A DNA stretch of 64,000 nucleotides from CAVSJA01 sp963728145 (lineage in GTDB: Bacteria > Bacteroidota > Bacteroidia > Chitinophagales > Chitinophagaceae). Numbering within the stretch: position 1 is the first letter of the stretch; each line of letters begins with the position of its first letter. The stretch spans positions 868,001 through 932,000 of the forward strand of contig CAVSJA010000006.1 of the NCBI GenBank assembly GCA_963728145.1, given 5' to 3'. This document shows, one piece after another, positions 54,904 to 63,283 of this stretch. The position numbers were made by a program, and so were the translations under genes. The notes beneath the pieces are model-generated. The model saw only the letters and a list, made by a program, of their open reading frames with translations, was not told the DNA's origin and made no database searches.

Positions 54904-56061
54904 ATGGAGCAAACCATGCGCTGGTTCGGACCAAAGGATCCTGTCAGTCTTTGGGATATCCGACAATCCGGTGCAACGGGAATCGTAACGGCCTTACACC
55001 ATGTGCCGGTAGGTGATGTATGGACTATCGAAGAGATCAACAAAAGAAAGGCTGAAGTTGAATCAGCCGGTTTAACATGGACCGTTATTGAAAGTTTGCC
55101 CGTTCATGAGGATATCAAAAAGCATAATGGAAATTATAAACAGTATATCGAAAACTATAAGGAGAGCCTGCGCAATGTTGCAAACTGCGGATTGAAAGTC
55201 GTTACTTATAACTTCATGCCAATCCTCGATTGGATGCGAACTGATATTTCTTATGAATTGCCCGACAAAAGCAAGGCATTGCGTTTTGAACGTTTTGCAT
55301 TTATCGCATTTGATCTTTACCTGCTGCAAAGACCCGGTTCTGAAAATGATTATAGTGAGAAAGAGAAATTAAAAGCGAAGAAAAGATTGGAAGGAATGAG
55401 TGATAAGGAAAAAGAAGTTCTCTATAGGAATGCATTATTAGGATTACCGGGAAGTGAAGAAAGATTCACCAGGGAAGGTATTCTTGCTTCTTTGCAAACC
55501 TATAGTCATATTGATTCAAACAAATTGAAAGAAAACCTGTTTTATTTTCTTCAGCAGATGGTGCCCATTGCAGCGGAACTTGGATTAAAAATGGCGATTC
55601 ATCCCGATGATCCACCATTTCCATTGCTTGGCTTGCCAAGGGTAGTAAGCACTGAACAGGATGCAAAGGAATTGATGGCGGCTGCTCCTTCACCGGCAAA
55701 TGGTTTGTGTTTTTGTACAGGTTCATACGGAGTGAGAAAAGACAATGATCTTGCCGGAATGGTTCGAAGGATGGGCGATCAGATCCATTTTCTTCACCTG
55801 AGGAATACCCGAAGAGATAAGGATGGAAATTTCTTTGAAGCCGATCATCTCGATGGTGATACTGATATGTATGCAGTGTTGAAGGAAGTTGTATTGTTAA
55901 TGCAAAGAACTCGAAATTCTATTCCCATGCGTCCGGATCATGGACATCAAATGCTGGATGATCTTCGAAAAGAAACCTATCCTGGATATAGTGCGATTGG
56001 GAGACTTCGAGGTTTGGCTGAACTACGAGGATTGGAGATGGGGATACAGCGGGGGATTTGA
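54904..56061 (+). CDS. uxuA: Mannonate dehydratase
   Basis: I place the start at ATG 54904 (MEQTMRWFGPKDPVSL), matching the family's conserved N terminus; an in-frame ATG lies three codons upstream. 385 residues. TGIVTALHHVPVGDVW, IHPDDPPFPLLGLPRVVST, FCTGSYGVRKDNDL, IHFLHLRNTRRD and MRPDHGHQMLDD carry the metal-binding and catalytic residues. UxuA dehydrates D-mannonate to 2-keto-3-deoxygluconate in the cytoplasm, the glucuronate branch that parallels UxaA. Its presence supports use of glucuronate from the GH88 pathway. UxuB and UxaC are not in the window. Confidence 0.96.
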   Translation: MEQTMRWFGPKDPVSLWDIRQSGATGIVTALHHVPVGDVWTIEEINKRKAEVESAGLTWTVIESLPVHEDIKKHNGNYKQYIENYKESLRNVANCGLKVVTYNFMPILDWMRTDISYELPDKSKALRFERFAFIAFDLYLLQRPGSENDYSEKEKLKAKKRLEGMSDKEKEVLYRNALLGLPGSEERFTREGILASLQTYSHIDSNKLKENLFYFLQQMVPIAAELGLKMAIHPDDPPFPLLGLPRVVSTEQDAKELMAAAPSPANGLCFCTGSYGVRKDNDLAGMVRRMGDQIHFLHLRNTRRDKDGNFFEADHLDGDTDMYAVLKEVVLLMQRTRNSIPMRPDHGHQMLDDLRKETYPGYSAIGRLRGLAELRGLEMGIQRGI

Positions 56062-56117
56062 ACAGAAGGAACAGAAGAACAGAAGAACAGAAGAACAGTA
56101 GAACAGAAGAACAGCAG
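56061..56117. repeat. Octamer tandem repeat, about 7 units (AACAGAAG)
   Basis: Seven AACAGAAG-type units (variants AACAGTAG, AACAGCAG), beginning right after the uxuA stop. It differs in period from the heptamer arrays. Confidence 0.92.
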
Positions 56118-56162
56118 AACACGAATGTCGAATACATATTGATTTTTACGCTGAAGCATCCT

Positions 56163-56194
56163 AATCAACCAATCAACTAATTAACTAGTCAACC
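56163..56194. repeat. Short octamer repeat, 4 units (AATCAACC type)
   Basis: Four 8-base units (AATCAACC, AATCAACT, AATTAACT, AGTCAACC) just before the antiporter ATG. Confidence 0.7.
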
Positions 56195-56205
56195 TTTCAG
56201 CCGGA

Positions 56206-57813
56206 ATGGAGAATCTTGGAATAATCATACTGCTATTATTTTTAATTGCGTTCCTTGCATTACTCAGCAAGCGATATAATTTTCCATTTCCCGTTGTGTT
56301 GTTGATAGTAGGAATTACAATCAGTTTAGTCCCAGGTTTGCCGTTGATTGTACTCGAACCCGAGATTATCTTTCTGATATTTCTTCCTCCTTTATTGTAT
56401 TCGGCAGCATGGTTTACAAGTTGGCATGAATTCAAGGCGAATTTGCGTCCGATTGGTTTGGCTGCGTTCGGACTTGTTTTTTTCACAACGGGAATTATCG
56501 GAGTGGTTGCGCATTACATGATACCGGGTTTAAGCTGGGCGCATTCATTTTTGCTTGGTGCAATCATTTCTCCGCCCGATGCCGTTGCAGCCACTACAAT
56601 TACCCGAAATCTTGGTTTGCATCCGAGAATTGTAACCATTCTTGAAGGAGAAAGCCTGATCAATGATGCAAGCGGTTTGATCGCTTATAAATATGCCCTG
56701 GGTGCAATCCTGAGTGGAGCTTTTGCATTTTGGGAAGCAGGATTGCAGTTCTTTATTGTAGTGATCGGAGGCGTGTTGGTTGGACTGGTGATTGGATTTG
56801 TTTTATATCTTATTCATAAGAAATGGGTAAATGATCCAACGGTTGAAGTGACGTTGACTTTTCTTACTCCATTAACCTCCTATCTTCTTGCTGAAATTAT
56901 TCATGTATCGGGAGTGCTTGCTGTTGTTACAACTGGTCTTTATTTGTCCTTTCGTTCCAACTATATTTTTACTACGCAATCTCGAATACGAGCTTACGCT
57001 GTTTGGGAAGTAGTCACATTTATTTTGAATGGTTTGATCTTTATTCTTCTCGGACTTCAGTTGCGTTATGTAGTGGAGGAGATTGGGGATGGTTATTCGC
57101 CTCTTGAACTCGCCTACTATGGAATTGTAATCTGCCTCGTTGGGTTCATTGTTCGACTTCTATGGACAGTGCCTGCCGCATTGGTACCAAGGATGCTTAG
57201 TAAAAGAATTAGAGAAACAGAACACTTTGACAGAAGAAATATTCTAGTCTTTACCTGGGCAGGAATACGGGGAGTTGTATCGATGGCCGCCGCACTTGCT
57301 ATTCCTTTATTAATGCCAGATGGAACTGCATTCCCTCATAGAAGCCTGATCATCTTTCTTACATTTTGTTTTATTGTTTTTACAGCAGTAGGGCAGGGAC
57401 TCACGCTGCCCTGGTTGATCAGAAAATTGAAACTACCACGTTACTCTATACTTGCCGAAGAGTATGAAGTAAGAATGCAGATATTGAGTCGGGCAATATC
57501 CCATATTGAAGAAAATCTTTCGTTGATCGACCCGGAAATGTTGACAAGACTCAAGAGTAAATATGAATTAAGATTTAACAGGCTTCAAAAAACTGACCTC
57601 CCCGCAAATTATTTCGGAGCTGAGAAACCGAAAACGCCTGAGCAGATCTTTAACGAGTTCATTCAACTTCAAATAGAATTGATAAGGGTTGAAAGAGAAA
57701 TGCTTAATAAATTACATATGAATGGTAAGGCGAAACTTGAAGTAATCAGGAAAATCGAAAGAGAATTGGACCTCGAAGAGGAACGATTGAGTATGGAATT
57801 GTTTGAGGGTTGA
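56206..57813 (+). CDS. Monovalent cation:proton antiporter, CPA1 family
   Basis: 535 residues. About 12 hydrophobic segments fill residues 1-420. The ion-binding region LGAIISPPDAVAATTITRNLGLHPRIVTILEGESLINDASGLIAYKYA has the conserved Asp and Asn-Asp pair of the CPA1 exchangers. IRGVVSMAAALAIPLLMPDG is the later conserved helix. A charged, helical C-terminal tail of about 115 residues is likely cytoplasmic. It exchanges Na+ or K+ for H+ across the inner membrane; the ion cannot be told. A small protein gene starts 70 bp downstream. Confidence 0.94.
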   Translation: MENLGIIILLLFLIAFLALLSKRYNFPFPVVLLIVGITISLVPGLPLIVLEPEIIFLIFLPPLLYSAAWFTSWHEFKANLRPIGLAAFGLVFFTTGIIGVVAHYMIPGLSWAHSFLLGAIISPPDAVAATTITRNLGLHPRIVTILEGESLINDASGLIAYKYALGAILSGAFAFWEAGLQFFIVVIGGVLVGLVIGFVLYLIHKKWVNDPTVEVTLTFLTPLTSYLLAEIIHVSGVLAVVTTGLYLSFRSNYIFTTQSRIRAYAVWEVVTFILNGLIFILLGLQLRYVVEEIGDGYSPLELAYYGIVICLVGFIVRLLWTVPAALVPRMLSKRIRETEHFDRRNILVFTWAGIRGVVSMAAALAIPLLMPDGTAFPHRSLIIFLTFCFIVFTAVGQGLTLPWLIRKLKLPRYSILAEEYEVRMQILSRAISHIEENLSLIDPEMLTRLKSKYELRFNRLQKTDLPANYFGAEKPKTPEQIFNEFIQLQIELIRVEREMLNKLHMNGKAKLEVIRKIERELDLEEERLSMELFEG

Positions 57814-57883
57814 TGGAATTTCGTGTTTTTTTTATGACCCGACGGGGTATAATTTTTGTGTCTATGCGTGCTCGATTAACGCG

Positions 57884-58123
57884 ATGGAACAAAACTCACT
57901 GCTTAACCTATCTGTGTCCGAACTGCGGACACTGCTCATCCTGAAAATCAGGAATTTCACAAATGCTTTGGAGCTAGGCGTCCCCCTCGGTAATCTTGAA
58001 ACTTTGCGGGAAGAAGTCAGGACAATTACTGAGGTACTTAGGGCCAAAGAATTGGGGGATCCACAACGTACTGTAGAAACAACTACCCAATCTAAGGGGA
58101 AGGGTCGCCGGAACAAAGGCTAA
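57884..58123 (+). CDS. Small helical protein of unknown function
   Basis: I choose ATG 57884 (MEQNSLLNLSVSELRTLL), giving 79 residues; the frame is open upstream to an ATG at 57803. The protein is mostly helical (SVSELRTLLILKIRNFTNALELG, TLREEVRTITEVLRAKEL) with a basic tail ending KGKGRRNKG. I recognise no family. It is followed by a good terminator. Confidence 0.6.
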   Translation: MEQNSLLNLSVSELRTLLILKIRNFTNALELGVPLGNLETLREEVRTITEVLRAKELGDPQRTVETTTQSKGKGRRNKG

Positions 58124-58186
58124 ATGGTCGCGGCATTTAAATTGCTTTATACTAATTGGTTTTTCATAGGATATTGGACTTGTAAC

Positions 58187-58219
58187 GGGCTTGATGTCTA
58201 TCGGGCCCTTTTCTTTTTT
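58187..58219 (+). terminator. Intrinsic terminator after the small helical protein
   Basis: A 9-bp stem (GGGCTTGAT with ATCGGGCCC, two G-U pairs), loop GTCT, then TTTTCTTTTTT. Ends the transcript of the upstream genes. Confidence 0.85.
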
Positions 58220-58386
58220 AGGGGGGGTCTCAGACCGTTTACAAAGCCGTTTACAAAGTTTTCTTCTAAATAAATCTGCGCGTAAAAGAATTACGTAAAT
58301 TCATTGTCCTCTCTTTGGTAGCTCCACAAAAAGTAATCCCTCGAAACCAGTTACATTTTTTCTAATTGCACCAATAACTATTGGGT

Positions 58387-59211
58387 ATGAGAAGGCTTCT
58401 TTGTCTTTTTCTGTATAGTATTTGTTTGATGGGGTGCCAAAAATACCTGGAAGCACCTGAAAAAAAGGATCAGGGAAATGATACTAAGCCTGCTATTCTT
58501 ACTCCACATACCGTTTCGATCAATGATGTTGTCAAAGGTTTCTATAGCGGGGTACCGGCCAATTATGATGATAACGACAAGCTTTATCCGACCTTAATAT
58601 TTATACATGGAGCCGGGCAATATGGAAATGGATCATATGACCTTCCGCTCTTGCTGAATGAAGCAGTTCCCCAACTACTGGACGAAAAAAAATTCCCGCC
58701 ATTGTTTCATGTGAATGGTGAAGACGTTTCTATGCTCGTGCTTGTTCCACAATTCACTGTACAACCTGCCACCCACGAGGTGATTGAATTTATTCAATAC
58801 GCAATAGAAAACTATCGTATCGATACAAACCGTATATATATGACCGGATTCAGCAGTGGCGGACGAACACTGGTGGATGTAGCAGCAGACTATCCAAATC
58901 GATTTGCCGCTATTGTGCCAATAGCCGGCTCTGCTAATTATAATGCAAATGAAAAAAGTCAATCCATTGCCATGGGTAATATCAGGGTTTGGGCTTTTCA
59001 TAACCTGAACGATCAATTGATCGATCATACTGAAACGAAAAATTTCATTGAGGCAATCAGAACTTTTAATCCCGCATTGCCCGCTCGTATAACGATTTTT
59101 CCGGGTTATGCAGGAACTCAGGCTCACGACGCCTGGACCCGGGCTACAAATCCGGAATACAAGGAAGAAGGCAAAAATATTTTTGAATGGATGTTACAAT
59201 TCAAAAGATAA
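58387..59211 (+). CDS. Alpha/beta-hydrolase lipoprotein (esterase / phospholipase-carboxylesterase-like)
   Basis: Start at ATG 58387 (MRRLLCLFLYSICLMGCQK); a TTG two codons upstream is less likely. 274 residues. The lipobox LMGC is followed by QKY. PTLIFIHGAGQYGNGSYDLP has the oxyanion-hole region, and TGFSSGGRTLVDVAADYP carries the nucleophile Ser in G-x-S-x-G. ARITIFPGYAGTQAHDAW holds the catalytic His. The fold matches the PHB-depolymerase-like/feruloyl-esterase-like group of secreted esterases. The ester substrate is unknown; deacylation of glycans is possible. Confidence 0.85.
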   Translation: MRRLLCLFLYSICLMGCQKYLEAPEKKDQGNDTKPAILTPHTVSINDVVKGFYSGVPANYDDNDKLYPTLIFIHGAGQYGNGSYDLPLLLNEAVPQLLDEKKFPPLFHVNGEDVSMLVLVPQFTVQPATHEVIEFIQYAIENYRIDTNRIYMTGFSSGGRTLVDVAADYPNRFAAIVPIAGSANYNANEKSQSIAMGNIRVWAFHNLNDQLIDHTETKNFIEAIRTFNPALPARITIFPGYAGTQAHDAWTRATNPEYKEEGKNIFEWMLQFKR

Positions 59212-59264
59212 GTTTTTAGGGTAGCCACATTTAAAATCAAAAGTTCATTATTAAACAAAAGCAA

Positions 59265-61031
59265 ATGAAAACAACAGTTACGAAAAAAAAATGGCTGGCT
59301 ACCGCGATGGTGGTCGTGGTTTCCGTCGTTTTGATGTCATCGAGCCATCGGGAAGCTCCCATGATCGCTGATGATCCTTATGCGGACAACACGGATCTCT
59401 ACGCATTCCGCAGTCCCGACAACCCGGATAAGATTGTCATCATCGCCAATTATGTTCCGGCAGAATTACCTCAGGGCGGTCCAAATTTTTACAGTTTTGG
59501 AGAGAATATCCGGTATGAGATTCATATCGATAATAAAACCTCCACGCCCGGAGATGATATTATTTACCGGTTTACATTTACGCAAACCAATCAGGATCCA
59601 ACAACTTTTTTCAATATCCGACTTGGAAAGCAAAATCTTTATACCATTTACAATTGCGAACGGAGTGTCAACGGAGGAACCTCCTTCACAACGATCGTTG
59701 CTAATGGTATCGTTCCCCCAAACAATATTGGGCCAAGAAGTATTGAAACGCCAGTTGGGTTGAATGCTGCGAATTACAATACCCTTATCAGCAATACCAT
59801 TGCAACCGCATCAACAGGGGAAAAGGTTTTTTGCGGACCAGCAGATGATCCCTTCTTTGTAGACCTTGGTGGCATATTTGATCTTGGAGACGCTCCCCGG
59901 CAGAATAGTAAAGTGCGCGACGGCTTTGCTAAATACAATATCCATTCAATATGTCTGCAGATCGATATTTCTACTTTGCAGAAGGATAATAAGAATGCCA
60001 ACCAGGCTGCAAATATCCTCGATGGCGATTTTGTGATAGGTATTTGGGCTTCCGCCAGTCGGCCTGCATTGAAAACACTCAATACACCAAAAGGTGGATC
60101 TCCATTTGATCCATTGGGTGGAGGAACTTTTACCGAATCAGGAAATTGGATTCAGGTTTCTCGCATAGGCATGCCATTAACCAATGAAGCGGTTGTTCCG
60201 ATTGGAAGAAAGGATTTTTGGAATGCCACTACTCCTTATCAGGATCTAACCAACATCGCGATTTTCTCCGACTATTTTTACAATCCGGAGCTCGCACTTT
60301 ATATGGATGAAAGCAAGTTTGCACCAGCAATACCTGCATTCAAGGCGTTAAGAATTCAATCTAATTCACTGGGACAATTTGATTTCAGAAATGGCAGGAT
60401 GGGATTATTTCCACTTAAAGGCACTTCGGCCGTTACTGGCACGGCGTTAGATGATGCGATTTTTGGAACGCTTCTTCTTCCAGGACCTGGCAAACCACGT
60501 TCAGTTGATCTCTGGCCGATATTTCATACCGGCGTTCCGAACCTGAGGCCTTACCAGCTTGCAGTTAATAAAGCAGGAAATCCTCTCGCTGCAGGGAAAC
60601 CATTTATCAATAATTTCCTTCCAAATGGAGGTGATATGCTTCGGTTGAACATGGCCGTTCCGCCAACGCAAAGAAACGATCCGAAATTCAGTTCTCTCGG
60701 TTTAGTGCAGGCGGCAGTGCTTGGGTTGACCGATCCGGTATATAATACAACTACTGCGCTTCAGTTTATTCCGAACATGGATGGATTCCCCAATGGTCGC
60801 AGACTCGAAGATGATGTGACACGCATTGAATTGCAGGCAGTCGGAGGTGTAGTACTCGCAGCAATTGGATTGTGGTACGATGATTTTGTGCCGAATGGAA
60901 ACCCTGTTACAAACAGGTTGATCAATACGCTGCAATATTCAACAGGTGTTGAAAAGAACGATACCACTTTCAAGACAAGTTTCCCATACGTGCAAGCGCC
61001 ATGGCGGGGAACTGCAATCGTAAAACAATAA
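59265..61031 (+). CDS. DUF4331-domain protein, paralogue 1
   Basis: 588 residues with an N-terminal signal/anchor segment. The DUF4331 entry SSHREAPMIADDPYADNTDLYAFRSPDNPDKIVIIANYVP is present, followed by PNFYSFGENIRYEIHIDN and YRFTFTQTNQDPTTFFNIRLGKQNLY. The later PGKPRSVDLWPIFHTGVPNLRPYQL and NFLPNGGDMLRLNMAVP segments are nearly identical to paralogue 2. No C-terminal sorting tail. Function of DUF4331 is unknown. Tandem arrangement with paralogue 2 points to duplication. Confidence 0.9.
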   Translation: MKTTVTKKKWLATAMVVVVSVVLMSSSHREAPMIADDPYADNTDLYAFRSPDNPDKIVIIANYVPAELPQGGPNFYSFGENIRYEIHIDNKTSTPGDDIIYRFTFTQTNQDPTTFFNIRLGKQNLYTIYNCERSVNGGTSFTTIVANGIVPPNNIGPRSIETPVGLNAANYNTLISNTIATASTGEKVFCGPADDPFFVDLGGIFDLGDAPRQNSKVRDGFAKYNIHSICLQIDISTLQKDNKNANQAANILDGDFVIGIWASASRPALKTLNTPKGGSPFDPLGGGTFTESGNWIQVSRIGMPLTNEAVVPIGRKDFWNATTPYQDLTNIAIFSDYFYNPELALYMDESKFAPAIPAFKALRIQSNSLGQFDFRNGRMGLFPLKGTSAVTGTALDDAIFGTLLLPGPGKPRSVDLWPIFHTGVPNLRPYQLAVNKAGNPLAAGKPFINNFLPNGGDMLRLNMAVPPTQRNDPKFSSLGLVQAAVLGLTDPVYNTTTALQFIPNMDGFPNGRRLEDDVTRIELQAVGGVVLAAIGLWYDDFVPNGNPVTNRLINTLQYSTGVEKNDTTFKTSFPYVQAPWRGTAIVKQ

Positions 61032-61065
61032 GTCCACAATAAATTAATTGAAAATATTACTCGAT

Positions 61066-63162
61066 ATGAAACGAAAAATTTATGCCGGCATCTGTATGAT
61101 CGTGATGCTGATAAACATATTCCCGGTCCAGGTATTTGCCTCAAGCCACCGGGAAGCGCCATTGATCACGGCCGATCCGAATGCAGATAACACAGACCTT
61201 TACGCGTTCAGGAGCCCGGATGATCCGAATAAGGTAACGATCATCGCGAATTTTGTTCCTTTCCAACTGCCGCAGGGAGGACCGAATTATTATTCCTTTG
61301 GCCAAAATATCCGGTACGAAATCCACATTGATAATAACGTTGCTAACAACACCTATTTCAATGGGGACGACATCGTGTACCGGTTTACGTTTAATAAAAC
61401 AAATGAGGATCCAACAACATTTTTTAATATCCGGTTGGGTAAGCAGAACCTGAAGACTACTTATATACTGGAGAGAAGTGTGGATGGAGGCGTGAATTTT
61501 CAAACCATTGTTGCCAATGGCGTAGTTCCGCCACCGAATATAGGACCACGTTCCATTCAATCGCCCGTTGGTTTAAATGCAGCTTCTTATGCTACTCTTC
61601 GCAGCAACGCCGTTCAAACTGCAAGTTCAGGAGAGAAAGTATTTTGTGGTACATCTGATGACCCCTTCTTTGTTGACCTTGGCGGCATCTTCGATCTTGG
61701 AGATGCTCCACGCACTGCAGGTGGACAATCAGTCGATGGGATTGCATGCAAAAATGTTTCGACAATTGCATTACAAGTTGACATTTCTGCACTGCAAAAA
61801 GATAATAAGACTCCTGCGCAGGCAGTGAATATTCTTGATCCTAGCTATGTGATTGGTGTTTGGGCATCGGCAAGTCGCCAGAAAATAAGAACATTGAATA
61901 CAGACGGAACGCAGTCATTTACGGGTGCGTGGGTACAGGTTTCCCGCTTAGGAATGCCTTTAGCAAACGAGGCGGTAATTCCGGTTGGACAAAAAGATCT
62001 CTGGAATTCACTTACTCCCTATGCTGAAGCAGGGCTTATGTTTAATCCAGGCTCGGCCTTTGATGTACTTTCCGGTTATTATTACAATCCGGAGCTGGCA
62101 CTTTATATGGACAACGCATTTTTTGGTGGAGCTGTGCCAGCATTGACGCCATTGCGCGTTCAGAAAAATTCGTTGGGTTCGTTTGGATTTGGGAATACGC
62201 AAAACGGATTATTCCCACTGAAAGGCACAGCCGCAGTAGCCGGAACGGCACTTGATGATGCCATCGCGGGTACTTTATTACTTCCTGGCCCAAACAAACC
62301 CAGATCAGTAGATCTTTGGCCGATCTTTCATACCGGTGTACCGAATTTAAGACCGTATCAACTTGCTACCGGTAAAAATGGAGATCCATTGGCTGCGGGA
62401 AAACCATTTATTAATAATTTCCTTCCCAATGGTGGAGATATGCTTCGATTGAATATGGCAGTGCCGCCAACTCCAAGGAATGATCCAAAATTCAGTTCAT
62501 TAGGATTAGTACAGGCAGCGGTGTTGGGACTTACAGATCCAGCCTATAATGGTTCGACTGCTTTACAATTCATTCCTAATATGGATGGCTTCCCAAATGG
62601 CCGTAGATTGGAGGACGATGTAACCCGGATTGAACTACAGGCAGTAAGTGGAATCGTACTTGCTGCTATTGGTTTATTCTACGATGATTTTACACCAGGC
62701 GGAAATCCGGTTACACCTCAATTGCTGAATGTACTCAACTATACTACAGGAGTTGAGAAGAATGACACGGCATTTGAAAGCTCATTCCCCTATGTGCAGC
62801 AACCCTGGCCCGGAAGCTGTGATTGCGCCGGGAAAGAGATCAATTATACACAACCGCCTATTCTCGCTCCAACGAATAATCTGAACATTGCCCCACCAGA
62901 ATTATTTGTAACGGCCGGACCTAATCCATTCGCTAACGGTACAACCTTGCGTTACGTTCTAACAGAAAGGACACAGGTGAGTATCGAGATCTATAATTCA
63001 CAGGGCAACCTGATTCAGGTTTTAGTGAATCAACAACAGGCACCTGGCATTTATACTGTTAACTGGAACGCCGCCAATCTTGCCAATGGAACATATTTAA
63101 TACATGCCGTAAAGAATGGAGTTGTTAAACAGAGCATCAAAGTGGTAAAAGGAGGGAATTGA
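61066..63162 (+). CDS. DUF4331-domain protein with type IX secretion tail, paralogue 2
   Basis: Start at ATG 61066 (MKRKIYAGICMIVMLI); the upstream frame begins with TTG. 698 residues. The signal peptide ends near QVFA. The DUF4331 part runs to about residue 590 and matches paralogue 1 closely. The final 80 residues (TAGPNPFANGTTLRYVLTERTQVSIEIYNSQG and NGTYLIHAVKNGVVKQSIKVVKGG) form a Por/Sor-type C-terminal domain that directs type IX secretion to the cell surface. Paralogue 1 lacks this tail. The genes are 34 bp apart, likely one operon. Confidence 0.93.
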   Translation: MKRKIYAGICMIVMLINIFPVQVFASSHREAPLITADPNADNTDLYAFRSPDDPNKVTIIANFVPFQLPQGGPNYYSFGQNIRYEIHIDNNVANNTYFNGDDIVYRFTFNKTNEDPTTFFNIRLGKQNLKTTYILERSVDGGVNFQTIVANGVVPPPNIGPRSIQSPVGLNAASYATLRSNAVQTASSGEKVFCGTSDDPFFVDLGGIFDLGDAPRTAGGQSVDGIACKNVSTIALQVDISALQKDNKTPAQAVNILDPSYVIGVWASASRQKIRTLNTDGTQSFTGAWVQVSRLGMPLANEAVIPVGQKDLWNSLTPYAEAGLMFNPGSAFDVLSGYYYNPELALYMDNAFFGGAVPALTPLRVQKNSLGSFGFGNTQNGLFPLKGTAAVAGTALDDAIAGTLLLPGPNKPRSVDLWPIFHTGVPNLRPYQLATGKNGDPLAAGKPFINNFLPNGGDMLRLNMAVPPTPRNDPKFSSLGLVQAAVLGLTDPAYNGSTALQFIPNMDGFPNGRRLEDDVTRIELQAVSGIVLAAIGLFYDDFTPGGNPVTPQLLNVLNYTTGVEKNDTAFESSFPYVQQPWPGSCDCAGKEINYTQPPILAPTNNLNIAPPELFVTAGPNPFANGTTLRYVLTERTQVSIEIYNSQGNLIQVLVNQQQAPGIYTVNWNAANLANGTYLIHAVKNGVVKQSIKVVKGGN

Positions 63163-63186
63163 TCAAACTGACCTCTAGTGATTATT

Positions 63187-63265
63187 ATTGATTATTAATA
63201 TTGATGATCCTCGCCCACTGACATCAGTCGGGCGAGGATCATCAATAATTAATAATCAATTTTTG
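63187..63265 (+). terminator. Very long inverted-repeat hairpin after the DUF4331 gene
   Basis: Two 30-31-base arms (63187-63216 and 63230-63260) pair with a single bulge; the loop region adds ACTGA/TCAGT. A run of T follows (TTTTT at 63260-63264). It lies 25 bp after the DUF4331 stop and 24 bp before the TPR gene, so it may be a terminator or attenuator. Confidence 0.75.
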
Positions 63266-63283
63266 GTTTCAAACTTTTAAAAA

